Shown here piece after piece: positions 35,901 to 45,318 of a DNA stretch of 64,000 nucleotides. The notes beneath the pieces are model-generated. The model did not search any database, had not been told where the DNA came from, and saw nothing but the letters and a program-made list of their open reading frames with translations. Position numbers and translations under genes: made by a program. How positions within the stretch are numbered: position 1 is the stretch's first letter; each line of letters starts with the position of its first letter. Source of the DNA: Papilionanthe hookeriana x Papilionanthe teres (lineage: Eukaryota > Streptophyta > Magnoliopsida > Asparagales > Orchidaceae); contig CM040431.1 in assembly GCA_022702705.1 (NCBI GenBank), positions 32,759,936 through 32,823,935 on the forward strand, read 5' to 3'.

Positions 35901-36292
35901 CATAAGAGGGATTATCTAATATGTTCACTACCTAACAGGCAGAGCGATTGTGTGCAAAACGTTCTCAGAGAGAAATTCCAAGACAAGTGCTAATAACCAG
36001 AGCACAGGCAGAGAAGGGAGAGGAGAAGAGTAGATGAAAGAGGCGCGGGTACGGGAATTCGATTGCAGAGCTAGGGCAGCGAGGTAAGATCGGGGGCGGG
36101 ATCAAGGGGTTTAGCCGTAATAAGCTCCAAAGAAACGCGGGCTGCGGGGTCGATCCCGCGGCCTTGATTCCTTAAGATATTATGTTGAGCATTTCCAATC
36201 CGCCCATCCAACGCGCGAACTAAACTGGCGTTCGACGTTTTCAAAAAGTCGGACGACCACACCCAAATAAGGTGCCCCAAACACGCCCTGTA
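33000..36292 (-). mobile_element. PIF/Harbinger-related relic with Myb/SANT-like gene
   Basis: The right end, read on the minus strand, starts GGGCGTGTTTGGGGCACC. Some 120 bp in, it carries GGCCGCGGGATCGACCCCGC, a module shared with both ends of the 37704-42336 element, followed by a C/T-rich leader-like stretch. A Myb/SANT-like coding fragment lies at 33123-33453 on the same strand. The other terminus was not found and may have been lost at the copia (32980). No transposase is recognisable. Most of 33540-35950 is AT-rich with no other feature. Confidence 0.5.
33123..33453 (-). pseudogene. Myb/SANT-like DNA-binding protein fragment
   Basis: From the ATG at 33453 it reads MAKMKKWGPSV, then IYIFCDLGIKEVETGNRRTT, NKKRWQNISKRFNELT and YDRLKFKNKWDQLKK. 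This matches the plant Myb/SANT-like domain (FCD, GNR, W-NI, T-R-YD, KNKWD-LKK), found in PIF/Harbinger accessory proteins and related host genes. A frameshift near 33229 ends the frame, but LGSLKRTIDSSDEWW follows in another frame (about 33175-33130), as in the family's C-terminal part. The first 25 codons of the longer frame (from 33528) are not conserved, so I prefer the later start. Such proteins bind element DNA with the transposase. Confidence 0.75.
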
Positions 36293-36439
36293 ACAATCAT
36301 GAACATTAATGCAAATTCGGAGGAATTGATGACTAAAAAAAAAACCAACTTACTGTTGAGAGCTCTCTCTAATACCCACAGAGTGGTGAAATTTCTCACA
36401 TCCAATTTCTTACTTCTAATGCTCTGACAGTTTTTAACT

Positions 36440-36470
<31 letters not shown>

Positions 36471-37700
36471 GTTAAATAAAAACCAAAACCTTAAATATTA
36501 AACAATTCTGATAATTTTAATTAATAATAATATTAATTTTTAAATAAAAAATGAAACTGAGAAATTAAAATAAAAAATAAAAAATTAATATATAAATACC
36601 GATATTGATATCAGGAGGTCAAAATCGGTATTTATATACCGATTCCGCCTTAAGTAAATTATTTTCAAATTTTTGGTTCCTTCTAAAGTGTAACTAATGG
36701 CAACGTCTCTAAAAAATTTGTCATTAATAAATATTAAGGAAATTTAAGATATAATTAATTCGATGAACGAATCAATTTTGCGTATTAAAAATTAAAAATA
36801 AATCCGATTAAATAATTATTAATTTTAATAAGAAATTTTGAATACTGTTATTATCAGTAATATGACAAACGGTTTAAATCATTATCATCCACCTAATAAA
36901 AAGTTAGTTGAAACTTAGAAAATAAATAGAATTTGACGGGCGGAAGTACTGCCGCTGTCGGTAACGAAACAGCAGGCAGGCGGCTGAAGATCCACTTACC
37001 ACCGAAGTCCGGCAATTTTAAGTGGGGTCCACAACTCCATCAAATTATTAGATTGAAACAACACCAACTATGAATCTACCGCAATCAACCCTCCCCGTAC
37101 TGACCTAAAGTACAGGCAAAACTAGTCGGTTAATGTTGGGAGTCAATAATTAGGGTGCAAATAGTGAGGGAAAAGGACGGCTTTATCTTTGTCATTAAGA
37201 CGAGGGATCACGAGACCTGCTATTGCAAGCACTCTTCTATTATTTTAGCGGCAATAGCAAGCCGCCAAAGGCCGGACCCATTCACGTGAAGCGCTCGGCG
37301 GCTTTGAAAGTCGTGCGCTAGGGTTGTGAATTTGGGTCCAATATCGTCACCGGAAATCAATTTAGATTTTACTCGGATGAAAGAATAGAGCGTTCTTTTT
37401 GAGCTGATTTTTAGATATTTTTTATTTAGAAAAATTATAATGTACTTTTAAATAAGATAGAATATAAATGGTCACGAACCAATTACAAGTTGGAATGGAT
37501 TCAAATAACTCAATTTGAGTCAGACTCATTTTGATTTCGATCCAAATCAAGCTTGATTCAATTTTGTGTCGAGCTTGCTCGAAATCGAATATGACAAATC
37601 AGAAGTCAATTTCAAACCTCACTGAATCTATTGGAGTTGACCCCAACTCTGCTCGAAATCATATTCATAAAAAATCTACTCATATATTTAGCAAGCGCAT
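36293..37700. other. AT-rich DNA with (TAA)n and a perfect 15-bp stem
   Basis: A (TAA/ATA)n tract lies at 36441-36470. At 36589-36603 and 36624-36638 there is a perfect 15-base inverted repeat (TATATAAATACCGAT) around a 20-base loop. No coding region or other repeat was recognised; short open frames are random. Confidence 0.5.
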
Positions 37701-37703
37701 TTA

Positions 37704-38035
37704 GGCCCTGTTTGGAAGGCAAAATTCGCGGTGCGGCGCTTCACCGCACCGCGAATTTGCGGTAAAAATGTTCGCGAACCCCGTGCAGCGCGGCGACCTG
37801 CAGCGAAGCGGCATCGAAAGCGGACCGCGGGATATACCCCGCGGCCCCGACTTTCAACCAGCTTCGTGGAATTCTTTTCCTGCGTTGCCCTCGCCCCGCT
37901 GCTCTCCCCGAACTCGTCTCTGCCCTAGCGAGCCGACTGCTCTCCTTCTTCCTCGACCGAGAGACCTTCGAATCTAAGGTAACCTACCTTCGATCTACCA
38001 TTCTGTATCGCGCCCCGATCCCCCGCGCCTTGTAT
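37704..38035 (+). repeat. Left long terminal inverted repeat
   Basis: It includes a TIR hairpin (GCGGTGCGGCGCTTCACCGC near 37728-37747), the module GGACCGCGGGATATACCCCG near 37822-37841, a T/C-rich leader-like part and AAGGTAACCTACC near 37977-37989, which fits a plant 5' splice donor. It reads inward. Confidence 0.75.
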
Positions 38036-38469
38036 ATGACGATTTTGGTTGGGCTCTGCTGGATTGCTTCCTCTTCTTCAGTCCCGATCTACATATGCTT
38101 CATCGTCCCGATCTACATATGCTTTTGTTTTAACTCTACATATGCTTAAGTTTTATGCTTATGCTCCCTATCGTGTCCTCTTCTGCTGTCACTCTTCTTC
38201 CGTCCCGATCTACATAGCAGTGCGGTGTGTATTTGTGTGTGTTTTTCTTTTAGTTCGTATGTTAAGGGGACTTCGGACCGTTTATTCTTTCGGGAGACTC
38301 GAGGGGACTTCGGTCGTTAATTCTTTATGAATACAGAAGGTTCCTTCATCCTTCATACTTCGTTCTTCGTTCTTCTTCTTTTTATGAAATAGGAAGATTT
38401 AAATGCAGTGCTTCCTTAGTTACAAAGTTGGGGAATTTACTTCCTTGTTTATAATAAGAATGTTATTAG

Positions 38470-38870
38470 TTTAAAATGAAATTGTGTGTGTGTTTGCAGT
38501 GTACTACAGTGTTTGTGTGTATATGTGTGTGTTTGCAGTGAAGTGCATTGCAGTGCAGTGTGTGGAATTGTGCAGTGCAGTGCATTGCAGTGCAGTGCAG
38601 TGTGTGTTTGAAGTGCAGTGCAGTGCTGTGTGTGTTTGCAGTGCAGTGGAGTATTTGTAGTGCAGTGCAGTGCAGAATTGTGTGTAGTCCAGTGCAGTGC
38701 AGTGCAGAATTGTGTGTATGTGTGTGTGTTTGAAGTGCACTGTAGTATTTGTAGTGAAATTGTGTGTGTGTTTGCTGTGCAATGCAGTATTTGTAGTGCA
38801 GTACAGTGCAGTGCTGTGTGTGTTTACAGAGTTGTGTGTATATGTGGATGTGTTTGAAGTGCACTGCAGT
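38470..38870. repeat. GTGCA / TGTGTGTTTGCAGTG simple repeat array
   Basis: About 400 bp are built of GTGCAGTGCA, GTGTGTGTTTG and AGTATTTGTAGTG phrases. Open frames on both strands (HCTALHCT-like on the minus) come from the repeat alone. Confidence 0.85.
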
Positions 38871-39159
38871 ATTGTGTATTTGTTGAATTTGGAAGGTGCC
38901 TTCTTCCCTTTTGTTGTTTCTATTTTGTTGTTCACGTCCCCTTTTGTTGTTTCTGTTTCCCTTCAGTTTTTTTTCACTCTACTGCTGCTACCACTTGCTT
39001 GAGAGGAATATATGTTTTGCTGTAGAACTCTATGACTATTTTGAGATTTGCAATCGCTCTCTTCGTGTGTTTCGTTTCGTAACTTGTGTAGACTTATGAT
39101 TTAATATCAAAAATTGTTAATGCTTTTAATATATATAAATACCTAAACAATTTGAAAGT

Positions 39160-40110
39160 AAAAGAGTACTTTTAAAATATGTAGATATATTATTTAGTTT
39201 CATATTTTTTAAAGCTCGTAAATGTTATATTAATTTGAGCAATCTATTTAAAATATAAAATTTTTAGAAGATATATATATTTTATTAAAATTAAGATATA
39301 ATCAAGGTCGTAAATATTTTATCTATATAATCTAGATATAATAATCACTCTCAACCTATATAGTGAATTATTGCATTGAATCAATAATTCACTATATAAT
39401 CTACATATAATAAAGTTTAGAAAATATATATTAAAAATATAAAAATAAAAAAATCTAATTTAAATTTATTAGTTTGTATATTTAAAATATAATTTTTTTT
39501 AAAAAAAATCATTTGTAAATATCGTATACTTACATAAATATATCAAAATTTTAAAACGGTTTTAATAAACGAGAGCGATCTCAGTCATTTCTATCATGAC
39601 AGCAATTTCCGCATACTGCAACCAAAGCAAACAATGACTTCCATGCATAGCTTCATAGAGCACTGCAATTGTACTGCAACCAAACAGATCCTTCAGTACG
39701 CAACTTTTGAGTTTTGTACAGTATACTATTGCTTATGAAGCATTATGGAAGCAATTCATGGAAGTAATTTGTCTGTTTAGTTACAATTGTGAAAACATAC
39801 TATGAGCGATTTTTTCGTAAAAATTATCGATCGCTTCGTTTATTAAAACTGTTTGAAAATTTCGATTTATTTATATGATATACAGGATTTGCGTATACGC
39901 AAATTTTTTTTTAAATTTTATGTTTTGAATATTCAAACTAATAAATATAAATTTTATTTTTAAAAATCTAAGCGTCATTTGTAGTTAAATATATTGTTCA
40001 AATTAATAAAATGAAATATTTAGAAGCTTTATGTTGGTTAAAGATATTAGAAGCTTTATATCTACATATTTTTATATATTTATATATTTTAAAAGTATTA
40101 AAATTTTTTA
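39160..40110. mobile_element. Long imperfect inverted repeat (MITE-like), inside the Harbinger-like element
   Basis: Arms such as ACGGTTTTAATAAACGAGAG (39558-39577) and its partner CTTCGTTTATTAAAACTGTT (39833-39852) face each other. Outer parts also pair: TTATTAGTTTG... with CAAACTAATAAATA, and AAAGAGTACTTTTAAAATATG with TATATTTTAAAAGTATT. The centre holds GCAACCAAA and CTTCCATG motifs mirrored around about 39710. It looks like a nested foldback element; I see no target duplication. Confidence 0.55.
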
Positions 40111-41299
40111 TATCTATAAAAGTATGTCGTGTAACAGGGCTCACGATCGACGTACGTATTATAGTATTGAAGTAGTATACTCACCGCTGCATTTCGCCTT
40201 CGTCGTCGGACTTCCTCCGGGCCCATAACTATGTAAACTGTACCTTTTATTTAAATCAAGTTAAGGTACATAGAAATCATAATACAGACTAAAAGAAGCG
40301 CATAAGTGAATTATATTGGGAAAAGAAATAACTTAAACATTACTTCAAATTGATATAACTTGTCCAAACAAAATCATAGCTGGAATGAAACTAAACAGTA
40401 GTGCTCGTAGATAAAATAAATTTAAAATGTTCTAAATAATATGGTGTGACGGTTACAATAATATCGTATGTATTTTACTGTCGCTTTTTGCTCAATGCTG
40501 TGAAGAAGTCTCGATGGAGGGAATCACGGAAGAGGTCAAGCTGACCTACATCCACGGAAAGGGTACAAGTAATTTTATTACAGCCGAAAAAAAGAAGTTA
40601 CATAGCTTTGAATTCATACATGTCCCGAATTCATACATGTCCCGAAAAAAAGAAGTTACATAGAATAAGAAGCAAGTGGATCCCTTTTTATTTTTTCTTC
40701 TATACATGTATGCCGCACTCAACTGTCAAATGCTTCAATTGTAAATGCAAGGAATAGATATCCCTTGAATGAAAACTGAATAAGCATTATAATAGAATCA
40801 GGTAAGCAAGGAATAGATATCCAAACTACTACAGAAAGAGAAAAAGAAAGAACAAGACAGAATATGTTTCAAGTGATTATGTTGAAATTGAACTCAGAAA
40901 AATAATGAGATAGTGGTTAACTAACAGATAATAGGCAGTCGTTTAAATATACAATGCATATGTGTGTAGCTTATACTTTAAAAAATTGAGAGTATCATTT
41001 GATGAATACACTGTACTGAATTTAAGGTGCATATCGGCATATGTGACAATAAAGTTGAAGTGGGTAAAGGGTCAAGAAATGATACTAGTGGTGGCTACTG
41101 TAAAGAAAGGCAGGCTTATTAGCTTTCTGCAGGAGTTAAGATGGAGCTTATATTCCTTTCACCTGTAATGTGAGAGTTTGTCTTAAAATATTGCACTTGG
41201 CCCTATATTGGAAACCTGAACATTCACAATGAACATGAGTACATATTCCAAACTAATTTTTCTGGATGCAGACAAAGTACGTTAACTACATTAACCCCA

Positions 41300-41650
41300 T
41301 TCTCTGTTAACCGAAGCAAAGTATGTAACTGCATAAAAATTCCTACATTAAGGCCCTGTTTCTGGAATTCCAATAAAAGCTACTATGAATTCCAAACTGC
41401 TCTGTTTATAATAATTAGCTTTATGAGGCCAAAGCTAATTCCATTCTCTGTTATATGAGGTCAAAGGTAGCGCATAATAATTCCATTCTCTGTTAATCCG
41501 ACCACAAATTGGTCACCAAAACAATGCCAAAACAATGCTAAAACAATTCTAATGCAACTTTATACATATGCAATGCTATTCATTTTGTCCATTATGCAAC
41601 ATAAACCAATGTATAGTAATTCCATTCTCTGTTAATCCGACCGCAAATGG
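41300..41650. repeat. ATTCCATTCTCTGTTA motif, four scattered copies
   Basis: The phrase CCATTCTCTGTTA recurs near 41299, 41441, 41486 and 41622, twice followed by ATCCGACCnCAAAT. TTAAGGCCCTGTTTCTGG near 41348 looks like yet another Harbinger-type end without a partner. Confidence 0.5.
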
Positions 41651-42004
41651 ATAAACTTACGATTACAAAAGCTAAAACAATTATAAATTACAATCCTTAT
41701 GCATCGAAATACAGAAAGCCATGGAGAGTGAGGGTATATGCAAAATAACATACAGATTGAACTTTACCAGTAAGCCAGAACACTTCATTTTTTTCATTTT
41801 GCTCCTCTTGAGAGGCATTTTGGTCATGTAAAAAAAATTTCTAAGCAACATCCTAACTTCAATTTTCCAAAGCTTAACTGCGATTTTCCATTTTTCACAA
41901 GATCATCTCCCTAGCTGCACCTACTTTGTGCTACGACCCGTTCTTCAATAAAGAAAGATCCAGAGAACGAGATAGAAGAAACGAGAAATAGAGAAGGAGA
42001 GGGG

Positions 42005-42336
42005 GACGGGGCCTCGGTAGAGTACTTAGATCGAAAGAAGTTACCTTGGATTCGTTCGCGATCGAGGAAGAAGATGAGAAAACGACTTCGGGGGCGCGAG
42101 AACCTCTAGAGGAGAAAAGGAGTTCTGGAGGGGGCAGCGCAGCGGAGCGAGGGCAATGATAGGAAAAAAAAACTCGAAGCCAATTGAAAGTCGTGGCCGC
42201 AGGGTTTATCCCGCGGTTCGCTTTCACGCTACTTCGCGGCAAACAACCGCGAATCTCATCCACTTCACCCGAAAGTTGCGAAATATTCACGGTGTGGTAA
42301 AGCGCCGCACCGATAAACGCTGAACCAAACAGACCC
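42005..42336 (-). repeat. Right long terminal inverted repeat
   Basis: Read on the minus strand it parallels the left repeat: GGGTCTGTTTGG, CGGTGCGGCGCTTTACC, ACCGCGGGATAAACCCTGCG, CGACTTTCAATTGGCTTCG, a leader-like T/C-rich part and CCAAGGTAACTTC near 42047-42035. It also reads inward. The 165-codon minus frame here (41931-42428) is not a known protein. Confidence 0.75.
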
Positions 42337-42784
42337 TTACCTGTAACGTAGCACTTAATGACAAAGTTTCCCAATGTGAGGTCAAGGTTTGAATCACACA
42401 TATTACTGTTTGAGTTCACTATTCCCAAATAATAATAAAAAAAACAAATAATAAAATAATCATAATAAAAAAATCCTCAAACCCTTAAAACAAATAACAT
42501 TTCATTTAATTATTTCATAAACTTTCATTTATACCATTAAGCCATAGATCCTTGCTCATCCCATATCATTCAAGGTTAAAAGTATCTTTAAGTTGTCTAT
42601 ATAATATTAATTTAAATTAAATTTGACATACTAATTTCAATCTAAATTTTATTAAATTAAAATTAATTATTATGGTGTTTCTAGGCTTGGCGATGCATAT
42701 GAACAGCGGTTTGATGAGGGCGAAATCTATAACTTTAATATTCACCGTGCATTGTTAAATTCTATGGTAGTGTACACAAAAAAA
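42337..42784. other. AT-rich spacer between transposons
   Basis: No gene is seen. The left part is A-rich (AATAATAATAAAAAAAAC near 42427). Confidence 0.5.
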
Positions 42785-43239
42785 TGTGTCTGTACGAATC
42801 TCAAAGCAGATCAGCGATACAGGAAGTACGACCGATCAGATGAAGAAATAGACGATCCTTGCCAGATAAGTGATGACGGAAATCCCTTGCTTTAGCGATT
42901 GACAGAAGACGACAAACGGAAGTCCTCAGGACAGTCATCAGACTGCAAAACGATTAATGGGGAGCACTCCTCCTGCCATGAATTGATCGAACAAAGATCT
43001 GCCAGACAATCAGTGACCTTTATCAATCGAATGGGTCCCGTGCTTTATTATATGTAAATAATCATGTAAATTACCCAAAAAGCCCCTGAAAGGCTAATGA
43101 TTAGAGTGCTGACATTTATTTTTGTCATGTTGGGATATTGACCTATAAATATGGTTCCATATTATGAATAAAATGCACATTTTCGGCTAGTCTACTATTG
43201 CTCCTTCACTCACTCACATACTCTCTCTCACTCACTCAC

Positions 43240-43301
<62 letters not shown>

Positions 43302-43361
43302 GCTTACTTATAGGACGTTCCATTTCTTAAATGTGTTTCCCGGACAATTTTAGATTCAATA
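42785..43361 (+). repeat. 5' LTR of the Tat-like element
   Basis: From TGTGTCTGTACG to GATTCAATA. TATA-like CCTATAAATATGG is near 43141. An expanded (CT)n tract occupies about 43232-43297, longer than the one in the 3' LTR. Confidence 0.7.
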
Positions 43362-43445
43362 TTCTTTTAAGGTGCGGTGAGTACGAAAACATATCTTCAA
43401 TAAGAAGAGGAACCTAACAACAACAATAAGGAGAGTTTAGCCATA

Positions 43446-43563
43446 TGAACGAAGGAGAAATAGCATTTACCTGAGAGTTCAAGGAAGAATTTTTTCAACA
43501 AGTGTTGCAAGACCTAAGAACCCAGATCATCAACGAGATGTTGGGATAGTTCGTCGAGGTCTT
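43446..43563 (+). pseudogene. Gypsy gag start, fragment
   Basis: From the ATG at 43446 it reads MNEGEIAFT, a stop, then EFKEEFFQQVLQDLRTQI and INEMLG. The position just inside the 5' LTR and the acidic, helical look suggest the gag N-terminus. There is no strong family motif, so the call rests on context. Confidence 0.4.
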
Positions 43564-43609
43564 TAGAGCAGTTGCTGCCTTGGCAGGCCCCTAGTTTGAG
43601 TTGGAGATC

Positions 43610-43870
43610 CCCCTCAAGATGGATTGCTAGATACTTCAACAAGCATGTGCACGAAGATAGGTTTACGCTAGGGGACTTGGTGCTAAAAAAGCCAACCCCT
43701 CCACAAGAGGACAAGTCATTGGGAAGCTGGATCAAACCAAGAACAGTCCCTACATCATCCACCTGAAGTGGGACCCGGAACCTACAAGCTAAAGGCACAT
43801 TAGGGAAGGACGCCACTCGAACCAGGAGTGGCGACGACTTGAAGAAATTCTTCCCCTAGAGATATCACGA
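43610..43870 (+). pseudogene. Gypsy integrase C-terminal fragment
   Basis: A 64-codon frame includes ARYFNKHV, RFTLGDLVLKK and then SLGSWIKPRTVP. The YxNKxVxxRxFxxGDLVLxK pattern is the typical C-terminal region of gypsy integrases. A frameshifted part gives NSPYIIHLKWDPEPTS, in the place of the GPY/F block, and RRLEEILP or DDLKKFFP matches the usual HLKxFY end. Everything from most of gag to this point is deleted. Confidence 0.75.
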
Positions 43871-43979
43871 ATTTTTCTGTATAACAACTTTTATCTTCCA
43901 AAAAGCTCAATGCAACATAGATACTTTTTTTTACATTTCATCTAAAATTTAAAAATTACACATATCGATATCACTAACA

Positions 43980-45015
43980 GTGGTTTATCTCATTGATTTC
44001 ACGCTTGGGGATCCGTCGCGAGTACACTCGGGGAACTATCACGATTATACTACATGTGCCCTATGGGTTGTATCCGTACCCGTCAGCGACAAGCTCCATG
44101 AACGGCGCTTGAACGATCTGTCATGTGTCCAACTTTAAAGAAAATTGTATGGCTTATGGGACGTACCAACATCCGGCAGTGACAAGCTCCACAGGGGATG
44201 CATAGAGGATGCACAAAGGATGCACAAGTGATCATTATATGGCTACTCTTAATGTTAGCACCTAACACCATGAGCGGTGTCTAAATACTACATGTGACCT
44301 ATGGGATGTATCGGCACCCGACAGCGTCAAGCTCTACGAGGGGAGTGCAGAAAATCGTCATGCACCCAATTTTAAACAAAGTCATATGGTCCATAAGACG
44401 TCTTAGCACCCAGCAGCAACAAGTTCCGTGAGGAGTGTGCAAGCGGTTATCCTGCGTCTCGGCAGCAACAAGCTCCGCGAGGAGTGACTAACTACACCAT
44501 GTGGCCTATGAGACGTATCGGCACCCGGTATCAACAACCTCCGTGAGAGGTGCTTGAACGATCTTCCTGCACCTAAATTTTAAAAAAATCATATAACCTA
44601 TGGGACTACCAGCACCCGGAATTGATTAGCTCCGTGAGGGGTGCACAATTGGTCTTCATGCGCCTACTCTTAATGTTAGCACGTACTACGACATGCTCTG
44701 CGAGGGGTATCTAACTATTACATGTGGCCTATGGGACGTATCATTACTCTGCAGCAACAAGTTCCGCGAGGGTTATGCAAAAGATCGCCTTGTACTCAAC
44801 TTTAAAGGGGATCATCATCAAATGGCCAATGGGACGTATCGGCACCCGACAACGACAAGCTCCGTGAGGGGTGAGCAAATGTTAGTTCTACACTAACTCT
44901 AAATATTAGCACCTTACAACGACAAGCTCCGTGAGAAGAGCCTAACAACTACATATGGCATATGGAAGATATCGGCACCCGACAGTGGCAAGCTCCGCGA
45001 ATGGTACATCAACGA
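43980..45015. repeat. Diverged higher-order tandem repeats in the gypsy 3' region
   Basis: The phrase CTATGGGACGTATCGGCACC, then CGACAGCGACAAGCTCCGTG and AGGGGTG, recurs about ten times (44061, 44155, 44299, 44391, 44506, 44598, 44728, 44828, 44961 and one partial near 44457). Spacings alternate around 92-100 and 115-144 bp, so the real unit is a dimer of about 207-238 bp, with ACTCTTAATGTTAGCACxTA between some monomers. 3' tandem repeats of this kind are known in Tat-clade retrotransposons and can seed satellites. Confidence 0.75.
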
Positions 45016-45188
45016 TAGTCCTGATAACAACATTAATAGTCATCAACGATAAAGTTCTGTAAAGAAACTACGACAACCATATATAAAGAGTTCGTAATTT
45101 CCTGTAACTCATAGCACATAAAATACTCATTTTAACAATTGACAGGTACGGGAGAAAAATGTTGGGATAATGAAACCCTTGGCCTCAA

Positions 45189-45191
<3 letters not shown>

Positions 45192-45228
<37 letters not shown>
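45192..45228. repeat. (TA)n microsatellite
   Basis: A pure TA run of about 18 units lies between the tandem repeats and the antisense ORF end. The flanks do not match the ORF1-only LINE tail. Confidence 0.9.
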
Positions 45229-45230
<2 letters not shown>

Positions 45231-45318
45231 TATGCTGGTTACAAATGGGGAACCCCCATTACAAAACAGATGGAAGAAAATACAAAAAAGAAACAAAAAC
45301 ACACCAAGTAAAAATGTT

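Larger units (their letters stand above)
37704..42336. mobile_element. PIF/Harbinger-like DNA transposon, 4.6 kb, long TIRs, TTA target duplication
   Basis: The left end is GGCCCTGTTTGG and the right end CCAAACAGACCC, each flanked by TTA (37701-37703, 42337-42339), as for PIF/Harbinger. Similarity between the ends runs on for about 330 bp in inverted orientation: GGTGCGGCGCTT, AACCGCGGGATAAACC (right) versus GACCGCGGGATATACC (left), CGACTTTCAA, then a T/C-rich leader-like stretch and a splice-donor-like AAGGTAAC on both sides. No transposase or Myb gene remains. The interior holds simple repeats and a smaller inverted-repeat unit, so it is a non-autonomous or gutted copy. Confidence 0.8.

Noticed and set aside
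38466..38935. Open frames of 130-140 codons on the minus strand and shorter ones on the plus strand
   Set aside because: They translate a GTGCA/TGTGTG simple repeat; all frames are open because the repeat lacks stops.
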